From assembly GCF_042854845.1 (NCBI RefSeq), contig NZ_AP031498.1:2728001-2792000 (forward strand): a DNA stretch of 64,000 bases, given 5' to 3'. The notes under the pieces are model-generated. The model was given only the letters and a program-made list of their open reading frames with translations. It made no database searches and was not told the DNA's origin. This stretch comes from Maricurvus nonylphenolicus (GTDB lineage: Bacteria > Pseudomonadota > Gammaproteobacteria > Pseudomonadales > Cellvibrionaceae). Of the stretch, positions 34,703 through 43,350 are shown piece after piece. Position 1 is the first letter of the stretch, and each line of letters starts with the position of its first letter. Position numbers and translations under genes: made by a program.

Positions 34703-36109
34703 ATGAGTATTGATCGTCGTTCGTTTTTAAAGAACAGCCTTGTCGCAGGACTGGGGCTAGCCGCCACCAGCTGCATGCCTATAGCCCGACTGGAATCCAC
34801 AGACGATTATCACTACACATTGACGTTGGAAGAAGCCAGCTTCGAACTGATTCCCGGCACTCAAACGCCGGGCAAAGGGTTTAACGGTCAGTTTCCCGCA
34901 CCGATTATTAAGGGCAAGCAGGGTAGACCGATAACCATTACCGTTATTAACAAACTGCAAGAGCCTACAACTATTCACTGGCACGGTATTCGTATCGATA
35001 TCGCGATGGATGGCGTGCCGTTTTTAACGCAAAAGCCCATCATGCCCGGTGAAACCTTTGTTTATCATTTTACACCACCGGATGCAGGCACCTTTTGGTA
35101 TCACCCTCATGTCAACAGCCTTATGCAGCTGGGTAAAGGTCTGGCAGGATTACTGATCGTAGAGGAGGCCGAAAATCCACAATTTACCCCAGATGATTTT
35201 GCAGCTGATCTACCCTTAATTTTAAAAAACTGGCACCTAAATGATGACGGTTCATTTAGCGAGTTAAGTATTCCACGTTATGCGGCTCGAATGGGTACGC
35301 CGGGAAATTATGAAACCATTAACGGCCTACATAAGCCTGTATTCGATGTGCCCGCTAACAGTTGGATAAGATTGCGTTTCGCCAATATTGATAACACCCT
35401 GGTTTACAAGTTGCGCATCAAAAATCAGCCCGCGTTTGTGGTCAGTATCGACGGCAATCCAATTGCAGAACCCAAGCCATTAAAAGACCACCCCTTGGGC
35501 GCGGGCATGCGAGTCGACATTGCGTTACTGACGCCAGATGCAGGTCAGGAGATTGTGGTGGAAAACGGTAAAGGTCGCTTATTCTTTAGTTATATGCGTT
35601 TGCGCACTATTGAGTCTGACAAACAGCAATCCAAGGCCTCACTTGCAACGATTCCACGCCTACCGCTAAACCCCATTCCAGAGCCGGATTTGGAGAATGC
35701 CGAAACTCTGAAGTTTGTCTTCGAATGGGAAGGCGCAGTAACCCCCGTATCACATAACGGTAAAACCCATCACAAGTTCTGGACCATTAACCGACGGGCC
35801 TGGGAGGGTATGTCTGCCAACAATATTCCGGAACCTTTGGCCAGGTTAGAGCTTGGCAAAACCTATGTCTTTGACCTTAAAAACAACACCCCTCATGGTC
35901 ATCCCATTCATTTGCACGGCTTTATGTTTAAAGTGATCAAATCCAATAAAAAGCGTATTGATCCGTTTTATGCTGATACCGTACTCATGGAGAAAAATGA
36001 AAGGGTCAAAATTGCCTTTGTTGCCGACAACCCCGGTCGCTGGATGTATCACTGCCATGTGATCGAGCATATGAAAACCGGCTTAATGGGTTATATCGAG
36101 GTCTCTTAG
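34703..36109 (+). CDS. Multicopper oxidase, Tat-exported
   Basis: 468 residues. N-terminal twin-arginine signal (DRRSFLK). All four copper-ligand motifs are present: HWHG (92-95), HPH (134-136), HPIHLHG, and the C-terminal HCH at 450-452 with H456. The residue five after H456 is Leu461, where CueO-type enzymes have the axial Met; this predicts a high-potential type 1 copper. No long Met-rich CueO insert is seen. In an operon led by imelysin genes and a Fur box it is likely a periplasmic ferroxidase or oxidase serving iron uptake (inference). It is the last gene of the operon. Confidence 0.92.
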   Translation: MSIDRRSFLKNSLVAGLGLAATSCMPIARLESTDDYHYTLTLEEASFELIPGTQTPGKGFNGQFPAPIIKGKQGRPITITVINKLQEPTTIHWHGIRIDIAMDGVPFLTQKPIMPGETFVYHFTPPDAGTFWYHPHVNSLMQLGKGLAGLLIVEEAENPQFTPDDFAADLPLILKNWHLNDDGSFSELSIPRYAARMGTPGNYETINGLHKPVFDVPANSWIRLRFANIDNTLVYKLRIKNQPAFVVSIDGNPIAEPKPLKDHPLGAGMRVDIALLTPDAGQEIVVENGKGRLFFSYMRLRTIESDKQQSKASLATIPRLPLNPIPEPDLENAETLKFVFEWEGAVTPVSHNGKTHHKFWTINRRAWEGMSANNIPEPLARLELGKTYVFDLKNNTPHGHPIHLHGFMFKVIKSNKKRIDPFYADTVLMEKNERVKIAFVADNPGRWMYHCHVIEHMKTGLMGYIEVS

Positions 36110-36154
36110 GCTAAAAATGCCGCAAAAAGGCGAGTTTCATTAGAATTTCTACTC

Positions 36155-36176
36155 AACTGTAAATGGATTTACAGTT
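36155..36176. promoter_or_regulatory. Perfect 10-bp palindrome upstream of the aldolase gene
   Basis: AACTGTAAAT and ATTTACAGTT are separated by GG: a perfect inverted repeat of 10-bp arms, 51 bp before the class II aldolase start. It resembles a LexA box in having CTGT and ACAG ends but with 10 instead of 8 bases between them, so LexA is unlikely. Probably the operator of an unknown repressor. Confidence 0.55.
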
Positions 36177-36227
36177 TCCACTCTTTCCGAGTCTTACTAT
36201 GCTTACACAAAGCAAAGGAGAGAGAAG

Positions 36228-37016
36228 ATGAGTACTAATGAAATCCTCATGAACCAGGAAGCCGGCCTGTTTTCCATGCCGGAATTTGCCAGCAAGGAGG
36301 AGGAGCGCGCAGACCGTAAAACCCGACTTGTTGCCGCCTACCGCCTGTTTGCCAAGTTTGGCTTTGAGGAAGGCGTAGCAGGACATATCACTGTTCGTGA
36401 CCCCATCCTCACCGACCATTTTTGGGTAAACCCTATGGGCGTACCCTTCGGCCATATCACTCAGGACAGCCTGTTGCTGGTCAACCATGACGGCGAGGTT
36501 GTAGAGGGGCGTGGCATGCTCAATGGCGCCGCATTTACTATCCATTCCCATATTCACGCCGCAAGACCAGATATCGACGCTGCAGCGCACTGTCATGCGG
36601 TCTACGGTAAAGCCTGGTCCTCTCTGGGCCGCCTGCTGGATCCCATTACTCAGGATGCTTGTGCCTTCTATGAAGACCACGTGCTGTTCGATGATTTCAC
36701 CGGTGTTGTGCTGGATATGAGCGAAGGCGAGCGTTTAGCCAAGGCGCTAGGTGATAATAAAGCCGCCATTCTGCGTAACCACGGATTGTTAACCGTCGGT
36801 AAAACCATTGATGAAGCGGCCTGGTGGTATATCACTATGGAACGTACCTGCCAGGCCCAACTTATGGCCGAAGCAGCAGGCAAGCCGGTGTTGATTGATC
36901 ACGACCATGCCAAAAATACCTATAACACCGTAGGTAGCTCTGAGGTGGGTTGGTATATCTTCCAAACCCTGTACCAAAAGATTACCCGCGAGCAGCCGGA
37001 TATTCTGCAGGGGTAA
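36228..37016 (+). CDS. Class II aldolase/adducin-family protein
   Basis: 262 residues. Zn-dependent aldolase domain: HSHIH (106-110), AHCHAVYGKAWS (120-131) and a further RNHGLLTVG histidine supply the metal site; the family cleaves or epimerises sugar phosphates, but some members are decarboxylases or ring-cleavage enzymes. The substrate cannot be assigned. AAAGGAGAGAG precedes the start; a perfect palindrome lies further upstream. It is the first gene of the catabolic region. Confidence 0.9.
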   Translation: MSTNEILMNQEAGLFSMPEFASKEEERADRKTRLVAAYRLFAKFGFEEGVAGHITVRDPILTDHFWVNPMGVPFGHITQDSLLLVNHDGEVVEGRGMLNGAAFTIHSHIHAARPDIDAAAHCHAVYGKAWSSLGRLLDPITQDACAFYEDHVLFDDFTGVVLDMSEGERLAKALGDNKAAILRNHGLLTVGKTIDEAAWWYITMERTCQAQLMAEAAGKPVLIDHDHAKNTYNTVGSSEVGWYIFQTLYQKITREQPDILQG

Positions 37017-37070
37017 GACCTGCTAAGCTACACAAGGAGGTGTGGCGAACGCAACAAATAAGGTGCAAGA

Positions 37071-37829
37071 ATGGACGATGACCTTCAGCTCCTGATAGAC
37101 CTTCATAAAGGCGAATACCGACAGGGCCCGGGAGCCGATCAAGAAACCGAAAAAGCAATAAGACTTGCCAATATCGATCCCAAGACTCCCTATAACATAG
37201 CCGATATTGGCTGTGGCACAGGAGCCTCAACTCTCACACTTGCCCGTACTCTGAACTGCGAGATTACTGCGGTCGATTTTCTGGATCAATTTCTGGAAGA
37301 GCTACAACGTAGAGCGGAGCAAGAAGGTGTTGCCAACAAAATTTCCACACTCTGTGCATCAATGGACAGCCTTCCATTTGACCCCGAATCATTCGATATC
37401 ATCTGGTCTGAAGGTGCCATCTACAACATTGGTTTTAAGCAGGGCATATCTGACTGGTTACAATACCTGAAACCTGGTGGTCTTTTGGTCGTATCAGAAA
37501 TTTGCTGGATAACTGCGGAGCGCCCTAAAGAAATCGAAGACTATTGGAATAACCAATACTCAGAGATAGCTACGGCTTCAGCCAAAATACGTCAGCTGGA
37601 AGAGGAGGGTTATTCACCCGTAGGTTATTTTATACTACCGGAACACTGTTGGTTGGATAATTACTATTATCCGATAGAACGAAGCTTTGAAAGTTTTCTA
37701 CAGCGCAACAATAACTCCAAAGCTGCACAAGAAATTGTTGAACCAGAAAAAGAGGAAATCGAGCTATACGAGAAATATAAACGCTATTATAGCTACGGCA
37801 TGTATATCGCCAGAAAACCATCCAATTAA
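37071..37829 (+). CDS. Class I SAM-dependent methyltransferase
   Basis: 252 residues. Rossmann-type methyltransferase with motif I ADIGCGTG (44-51), an acidic motif II in ITAVDFLD, and the SFDIIWSEGAIYNIGF block that fits motif post-II of small-molecule methyltransferases. AAGGTG precedes the start by 5 bases. Downstream it is convergent with the CMD gene. Its substrate is unknown; neighbouring genes suggest a metabolic rather than a tRNA or protein role (inference). Confidence 0.88.
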   Translation: MDDDLQLLIDLHKGEYRQGPGADQETEKAIRLANIDPKTPYNIADIGCGTGASTLTLARTLNCEITAVDFLDQFLEELQRRAEQEGVANKISTLCASMDSLPFDPESFDIIWSEGAIYNIGFKQGISDWLQYLKPGGLLVVSEICWITAERPKEIEDYWNNQYSEIATASAKIRQLEEEGYSPVGYFILPEHCWLDNYYYPIERSFESFLQRNNNSKAAQEIVEPEKEEIELYEKYKRYYSYGMYIARKPSN

Positions 37830-37845
37830 CGTCTATAGCTACAGC

Positions 37846-38478
37846 TTATTCTACTTGTAAGTTGACCAGCTTTTCCTTTGCAAACTTTGCAGCAGCATCT
37901 TTAAAAGATGTCTCGTCGGTAATGCCTTCGATAGCTTTAGCTACGTGATTATCTAAAGCCAGCCCCCAGGTATTAATCATACACGCCAGAATAACGTACA
38001 TCCCCTGAATGGCAATAACATCCATAATTTGTGCCGTAGAAAGGTGTTGACTAATTCGTTGGCCAACCTCTGGGGATAGGCCATGATTAACGATTAACTC
38101 ATCCACTGCACGCAAAAGGCTTGCATCTTTATTGGACCAGTTTTCATCCAGGTTATAGTCCAAAACTCGCAGTATATCCTGCTGAGTCAAACCGCAACGC
38201 AAACCACGATCAACGTGAGATCCCCACTCGTACCAGGCTTGCATATGTACAGAGACGCGCAGAATAACCAACTCCCCCAAGCGTTTGCCCAAAGTGCCGC
38301 CATCAACAGAGTGATTGCGAAAGTTCCACCAGGCATTAAGAAGCGTGGGGTTGTTGGCCATAAGCTGGTGTACATGTATGGGCTTGCCATTCATATCACG
38401 AACAACCCCTTGTAATTCTTCTGGCCACAGGCTGGTAGGCAGGGGGGCAACATGGCGAGCTTCAAGCTGTTCTGTCAT
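37846..38478 (-). CDS. Carboxymuconolactone decarboxylase-family protein
   Basis: 210 residues of the AhpD/CMD fold. The signature ELVILRVSVHMQAWYEWGSHVDRG is clear, but there is no CxxC redox pair, so it is not an AhpD peroxidase; the CMD side of the family acts on lactones or remains unassigned. It lies 3 bases behind the alpha/beta hydrolase gene, in the operon that begins with a flavin reductase. Confidence 0.88.
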   Translation of the reverse strand: MTEQLEARHVAPLPTSLWPEELQGVVRDMNGKPIHVHQLMANNPTLLNAWWNFRNHSVDGGTLGKRLGELVILRVSVHMQAWYEWGSHVDRGLRCGLTQQDILRVLDYNLDENWSNKDASLLRAVDELIVNHGLSPEVGQRISQHLSTAQIMDVIAIQGMYVILACMINTWGLALDNHVAKAIEGITDETSFKDAAAKFAKEKLVNLQVE

Positions 38479-38481
38479 AGT

Positions 38482-39294
38482 TTACTGACCTGGCGTTATG
38501 TTAAGCAGAAAATTTAAAACCAGTGTATTAAATTCGGTCGGCTGTTCCATATTGCTTAGGTGGGCTGCATTTTCAATAACCGCAAATTGCGCATTGGGGG
38601 TAAGTTTTGTGTTGTCTGCCATTTCTTCAGGGTGTGGCCCATCTTGCGCACCAACAAGATAAAGCGTCGGTGTTTTAATGTTATTGAGGCTGCGCTTGTA
38701 ATCAAGACTTTTAAGTGCCATAGCACAACCAAGGTATCCAGTTTCAGGTGTTGCAGCGATCATATCGGCAACTGCACCAATCAGATTCGGATCATTGACG
38801 ATTTTATCTTTGGTAAACCAGGTTTGTAGCGTCATATCAACAACGGCATCCATACCACCAGAGTTTACCGCGATAAGACGTTTATCCCACATATCCTGGA
38901 AGAAAGCAGGTGCATCAAGGCGACAGTCGCAGGCCACCAAGGATAGTAATCGTTGCGGTGCTTTTAAGGCTATTCCCACACCGGTCATACCGCCCATCGA
39001 CAACCCCACAAAATGACTGCGCTCGATATCCAGTGCATTCCACACAGCAAGAACATCATCAACCAGCTCATCCATACTGTAAGGGATTGCTGGAATATCG
39101 CTATTGCCGTGACCACGAGCATCAATTAGCAACACACGGAAGTGCTGTGTTAAAGCTGCCAGCTGTGGCTCCCACATGCGCATGTCGGTAGCCAGTGAGT
39201 GAGCCAAAGTGACTACAGGTTTTTCGGCAGAGCCAAGTAACTGATAATTGATCGATAGGTTTCCGGCCTTTATCAGCTGTTTCTTGTTATTCAT
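38482..39294 (-). CDS. Alpha/beta hydrolase, enol-lactonase-like
   Basis: 270 residues. Catalytic triad: S99 in GLSMGG, D218 in LVGAQDGPHP and H245 in ENAAHLSNME. The length and the LIDARGHGNSD block resemble PcaD (3-oxoadipate enol-lactonase) and related lactone hydrolases. With a CMD-family protein directly behind and a flavin-dependent monooxygenase system in front, hydrolysis of a lactone or ester intermediate is likely (inference). Confidence 0.88.
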   Translation of the reverse strand: MNNKKQLIKAGNLSINYQLLGSAEKPVVTLAHSLATDMRMWEPQLAALTQHFRVLLIDARGHGNSDIPAIPYSMDELVDDVLAVWNALDIERSHFVGLSMGGMTGVGIALKAPQRLLSLVACDCRLDAPAFFQDMWDKRLIAVNSGGMDAVVDMTLQTWFTKDKIVNDPNLIGAVADMIAATPETGYLGCAMALKSLDYKRSLNNIKTPTLYLVGAQDGPHPEEMADNTKLTPNAQFAVIENAAHLSNMEQPTEFNTLVLNFLLNITPGQ

Positions 39295-39328
39295 TCAGGC
39301 AGTGCTCGCAGTTAGAGGTAAGGTTTTA

Positions 39329-39841
39329 TTAACTGGCGATTGCCAATTCGGAGAGTTTTCCACGATGAAATACCAGTGGATGGTTTTCAGTTTTATGGAT
39401 GCGTTTGATTTCACCCATATACACTTCATGATCACCGCCTTCGATTAACTTATAGGTTTCACACTCAAAGGCTACAAGCACATCATCCAAGACCGGTACA
39501 CCTTTGTAGCCTTCAGACCAGTTAACATCGGCGAACTTGTCATCTGACGGGCGTGCGAACTGCATGCACAGATCACCCTGATCATGACGAAGAATATTGA
39601 TTGCAAAAGCGCCATGCCCCCTAAACGCCTGGATGCTTGGCGATGTATTTACCAGACTCCATAAAACAAGCGCAGGCTCCAGGGAAACAGAGCTGAAGGA
39701 GTTAATCGTCAGGCCAACAGGGCGACCATCTTCACCAATGGTGGTAACAATGGCTACGCCAGTAGGAAAACTACCGAGCGCATCGCGAAGTACTAACGGG
39801 GTGATTTGTTCACCCTCTAAAGACTGTACGGTATTAGACAT
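39329..39841 (-). CDS. Flavin reductase (HpaC-like)
   Basis: 170 residues. The fold signature ALGSFPTGVAIVTT, GLTINSFSSVSLEPALVLWSL and the F(Q)-type FMN contacts match short-chain flavin reductases that feed reduced flavin to two-component monooxygenases. First gene of a three-gene leftward operon, divergent from lysR across 126 bp. Its likely partner is the luciferase-like monooxygenase at 41001. Confidence 0.9.
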   Translation of the reverse strand: MSNTVQSLEGEQITPLVLRDALGSFPTGVAIVTTIGEDGRPVGLTINSFSSVSLEPALVLWSLVNTSPSIQAFRGHGAFAINILRHDQGDLCMQFARPSDDKFADVNWSEGYKGVPVLDDVLVAFECETYKLIEGGDHEVYMGEIKRIHKTENHPLVFHRGKLSELAIAS

Positions 39842-39920
39842 GGGGCTATCCTCGAAAATTACTCGATAAAGGCTAGCCGGTTTGACCCATCAGAACAATT
39901 AATATTAAATTATGTTAAGC

Positions 39921-39935
39921 ATCAGAATATCTGAT
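39921..39935. promoter_or_regulatory. LysR-type operator ATCAG-N5-CTGAT (copy 1)
   Basis: ATCAG-AATAT-CTGAT is a perfect 15-bp palindrome containing the LysR T-N11-A pattern. It lies in the divergent gap between the flavin-reductase operon and the lysR gene, 32 bp before the lysR start. A second copy with the same arms lies at 40900-40914. Confidence 0.68.
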
Positions 39936-39967
39936 CAAGCTGCAGAAGACACATCTGGAGGTCATAA

Positions 39968-40885
39968 ATGAAACTTCAACAGCTGCGTTATTTTGTCGCC
40001 GTTTATGAGATGGGCTCTATAACCGCCGGCGCAGAGCGGGCCAACGCTACTCAATCTGGCATCTCCATGCAGATTAAGGACCTGGAAGAACGCCTTGGCG
40101 GGCCTCTGTTTGAACGTAATGCTGGCGGAGTCATTGCCACCACACTGGGGCGCAGATTCTACGATCATGCCACAGCCATCCTCAGGCGAGTCACCGAAGC
40201 AGAGCAGGATATAAAATCATTGGCTGGTGAAGTTACCGGTGAATTGCGCATTGGCCTCATGCCCACTTTTACTCGCTCGATCCTGCCGCCAGCATTAATC
40301 CGCTTCTCTGAGCAGTATCCATTGGTTAAAACACGCGTGATTGAGGCCTACAGCGCCCAACTGACCCGTGAAGTGATTGAGGGCGAATTGGATTTTGCCA
40401 TTGTCCCCAGTGAGGCTCATAGACAAGGTGAAATGACCCGTAACCAGTTTATGGCCAGCGACCAGGAGTTTCTGGTATCAGCTGCAGGCCAGCCATTCAC
40501 TCATATGCAAGCCGTAGATCTTAGCGAGCTGGAGCCGTTGAAATTGGTTTTACCCGGCCCCGAAAATGCTCGCAGAGCCAAAATTGATGCCTACCTAAAA
40601 ACCCACAATATCAAGGTCGAAGCCATCATGGAGCTTGACGCTATGTTAGGTACCCTTGAGCTTGTGGCTCACTCAGAGTGGAAAACGATTCTGCCAGGCA
40701 TACTGTGTAAAGCCGATGAATCGGGCTTGGCTCGACAAATTAACCCCCTAAACGGAGCGCCGCTAAAAGTCGATTATATGATGATCGAACCCAACGATAG
40801 CTGCTTGTCGCCGGGGGCATCACTGTTTTCTGAGATGCTAAAACAAGAGCTGGAAAGCCAGATTCACTGGCATAACCTGGATTAA
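39968..40885 (+). CDS. LysR-family transcriptional regulator
   Basis: 305 residues. The N-terminal winged HTH (about 18-37: SITAGAERANATQSGISMQI) and the linker helix are typical, followed by a type-2 periplasmic-binding-like effector domain. It sits between the flavin-reductase operon and the monooxygenase/TRAP operon and has an ATCAG-N5-CTGAT palindrome in front and another behind it. It is therefore the probable regulator of both arms; the effector is presumably the transported substrate or a product. Confidence 0.93.
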   Translation: MKLQQLRYFVAVYEMGSITAGAERANATQSGISMQIKDLEERLGGPLFERNAGGVIATTLGRRFYDHATAILRRVTEAEQDIKSLAGEVTGELRIGLMPTFTRSILPPALIRFSEQYPLVKTRVIEAYSAQLTREVIEGELDFAIVPSEAHRQGEMTRNQFMASDQEFLVSAAGQPFTHMQAVDLSELEPLKLVLPGPENARRAKIDAYLKTHNIKVEAIMELDAMLGTLELVAHSEWKTILPGILCKADESGLARQINPLNGAPLKVDYMMIEPNDSCLSPGASLFSEMLKQELESQIHWHNLD

Positions 40886-40899
40886 CCTTGCTACCCATC

Positions 40900-40914
40900 A
40901 TCAGGTTTCCTGAT
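40900..40914. promoter_or_regulatory. LysR-type operator ATCAG-N5-CTGAT (copy 2)
   Basis: ATCAG-GTTTC-CTGAT is again a perfect palindrome with identical arms to copy 1. It is 86 bp before the luciferase-like monooxygenase start. The half-site is repeated once more as GCATCAGAAAATAT just downstream (about 40920), echoing the flanks of copy 1. Confidence 0.68.
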
Positions 40915-41000
40915 TCCAAGCATCAGAAAATATAACTTTTTCTTCTGCCTTATCTTTTGCAGGATAGTTAGCAATATATCCCCGATAAAGGCAGAGCATT

Positions 41001-42089
41001 ATGGATTTATCATTTTTCACCATGCCCATCCATCCGGTGGGCAAACCTGTTGCACAAAGCATCAAAGAAGACAGGGAAGCCTTTATCCTGGCCGACCAAC
41101 TGGGTTACAAAGAAGGTTACTGTGGTGAGCACACAACAGACCTGGCTGAAGTAATTACATCTACCGTCGCTTTTATGGCAAGTCTGGCCTATGAAACCAA
41201 GAATATTCGCTTGGGTACCGGCACAGTAAACCTGCCTAACTCTCACCCTGCACGTATTGCCGCTGAAGTTGCCATGCTTGACCATATGCTGGAAGGTCGC
41301 CTGAACTTTGGCATTTCCCCCGGTGGACTGATGTCCGATGCGGAAGTGTTTGGTAACCTGGAAAAAGATCGCAATGCCATGTTTGTTGAATGCATCGACA
41401 TGGTTTTGGATATCTGGAACGGTGAAGCACCCTATAATCTAAAAGGTGAGTATTACGAAGTTAGTACCGAGCGCACCATGATGCCGGAGATTGGTCAGGG
41501 CTCCATTATCAAGCCCTACCAGGATCCACACCCGCCGATTGTTGGAACTGCGGTTGCACCTTTCTCAGCGGGTGTTACCGCCATGGCCGCGCGCGGCTGG
41601 GAACCCATAACCGCTAACTTCCTGATGCCACAGTGGGCCAAAAGCCATTGGCCAAAATATGTAGAAGGGTGTGAGCAGGGCGGCCGTGTTGCTGACCCGG
41701 TGAACTGGCGCGTAGCAAAAAACATTTGTGTCGCTGATGATATGAAAACTGCAGAGCGTTATGCCCGCGGCGAAAACAGCCCCTATGTACTTTACTACCG
41801 ACAATTGTTAACCAAGTTAAAAGCCGGCGGCCGCCTGAATCTGTTTAAAGAAGACCAGAGCATGCCAGACAGTGATGTCACTCTGGATTACGTACTGGAT
41901 AAACTGGTGATCTACGGTGATTCCGCCAGTGTTGCCGATCAGGTATTGGAGTTCCGCGATTATATCGGTGACTTTGGTCAGCTGGTTTATGCCGGTCACG
42001 ACTGGACCGATTACGATCTTGGCCGTCGCTCTATGATATTGATGGCCGAAGAAGTTATGCCGCGCGTCAATGACGCGATCAAAGGTTAA
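41001..42089 (+). CDS. Luciferase-like flavin-dependent monooxygenase (LLM)
   Basis: 362 residues of the bacterial-luciferase TIM-barrel fold: LGYKEGYCGEHTTDLAE, NIRLGTGTVNLP and GRLNFGISPGG mark it. Members use reduced FMN from a partner reductase to oxygenate small molecules, including Baeyer-Villiger reactions on cyclic ketones and the limonene/terpene branch. The flavin reductase at 39329 is the probable partner. First gene of an operon with a TRAP transporter (44-bp gap), so the transported compound is its likely substrate (inference). Confidence 0.9.
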   Translation: MDLSFFTMPIHPVGKPVAQSIKEDREAFILADQLGYKEGYCGEHTTDLAEVITSTVAFMASLAYETKNIRLGTGTVNLPNSHPARIAAEVAMLDHMLEGRLNFGISPGGLMSDAEVFGNLEKDRNAMFVECIDMVLDIWNGEAPYNLKGEYYEVSTERTMMPEIGQGSIIKPYQDPHPPIVGTAVAPFSAGVTAMAARGWEPITANFLMPQWAKSHWPKYVEGCEQGGRVADPVNWRVAKNICVADDMKTAERYARGENSPYVLYYRQLLTKLKAGGRLNLFKEDQSMPDSDVTLDYVLDKLVIYGDSASVADQVLEFRDYIGDFGQLVYAGHDWTDYDLGRRSMILMAEEVMPRVNDAIKG

Positions 42090-42133
42090 CTCTACGTTTA
42101 AAAGGGCACTAAGCTTTAGCAGGTAGCGAGTCA

Positions 42134-43210
42134 ATGAATCAGTTAAACACTCACAAGGTTAAACGCTGTAGGCTCCTACTTGCTGCTTTTTTCTTGTTAC
42201 TGGTTTCTGCTGTTAGTCGAGCAGAAACCTTTGAGCTCACCATGGCATCAAGCCATCCCACCACCTTACCCTGGGTAGGTGTACTTTCAACGCACGTGGT
42301 AAAAAATACCAATACTCGCCTGGAACAAATGGGGTCAGAAGACAGGGTAGAGTGGATTGAAAGCTATGGCGGCGCCTTATTCGGTTACAAAAACACCCTG
42401 GAAGCGGTAGAAGATGGTATTACTGATGCGGGTTGGGTAGGCACGCTTTGGGAAGAATCCAAAATGCCCTACCAAAGCATTACCTACTACACACCGTTTG
42501 TGATTGATAGCTTGCCACTACTCATGAACATCATGAACGATCTGCAGGTAAAAATTCCCGAATTTCAACGCGCCTGGGAAAAACGCAACATGGTGTTTTT
42601 GGGTTCATCCGGTGTAGAAACCTATCACTTGGTCACAAATTTTCCTGTTAATTCTATAGATGACCTTAAGGGACGCAAAATAATTGCTCCGGGCCCTTCA
42701 GGCAATTGGATCAACGCGTTAGGTGCTGTTCCTGTAAATGGCGCCTTACCCACTTACTACAACCAAATTCAAACCGGTATTGCTGACGGCGTTGTCACCA
42801 TTATTACCGGATACTACCCCAATAAACTCTACGAAGTCGCTCCCTACGTGACCAAGATTGGTTTGGGAAGTCAGTTCCTTGGCGCATTCGCCATTAATCG
42901 CGACAGTTGGAACAAACTATCTGATGATGTTCGCCAGGTATTGAGTGAGCTCGGTACAGAGTATTCACGCATACACGCTGAAGAAGTTGAACGTCGCTAC
43001 CACAATTTCCTGGCTGAGCTTGCAAAGCAGCCAGAAGTCAACATCCACGAACTGTCAGCAATGGAGAAACAGCGCTGGATTAACAGCCTGCCCAATATCG
43101 TCGGTGTGTGGGCAGATCACCTGGATGGCGGTCCTCGCGTATTAAATACCTATATGCAAGCCGTAAGAGATGCCGGAGTTACCCCAGGCCGTGACTGGGA
43201 TAAAGAATAA
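42134..43210 (+). CDS. TRAP transporter substrate-binding protein, DctP family
   Basis: 358 residues with a signal peptide cleaved after VSRA. A periplasmic receptor for a carboxylate-like solute: the DctP features are the FELTMASSHPTT opening and the KIIAPGPSGNWINALGAVPV plus GVVTIITGYYPNKLYEVAPY blocks. Conserved arginine-based carboxylate binding is the family norm, but the binding residue is not assigned here. It is followed by the fused membrane subunits. Confidence 0.92.
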   Translation: MNQLNTHKVKRCRLLLAAFFLLLVSAVSRAETFELTMASSHPTTLPWVGVLSTHVVKNTNTRLEQMGSEDRVEWIESYGGALFGYKNTLEAVEDGITDAGWVGTLWEESKMPYQSITYYTPFVIDSLPLLMNIMNDLQVKIPEFQRAWEKRNMVFLGSSGVETYHLVTNFPVNSIDDLKGRKIIAPGPSGNWINALGAVPVNGALPTYYNQIQTGIADGVVTIITGYYPNKLYEVAPYVTKIGLGSQFLGAFAINRDSWNKLSDDVRQVLSELGTEYSRIHAEEVERRYHNFLAELAKQPEVNIHELSAMEKQRWINSLPNIVGVWADHLDGGPRVLNTYMQAVRDAGVTPGRDWDKE

Positions 43211-43350
43211 ACGTATTAAAACAACGATAAAGCGCATTCAGTAATAGCAGCGGTAGACTGCAAGATGCGCAACACAACAATAGCCAAAAACCGCTTAGCC
43301 GATCAGATATCGTCTGACGCAAAGCAGGGTAGAAACATAGAAGTAGAGCG

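Noticed and set aside
36155..36176. LexA box
   Set aside because: CTGT and ACAG are 10 bases apart rather than 8, and the downstream gene has no SOS link.
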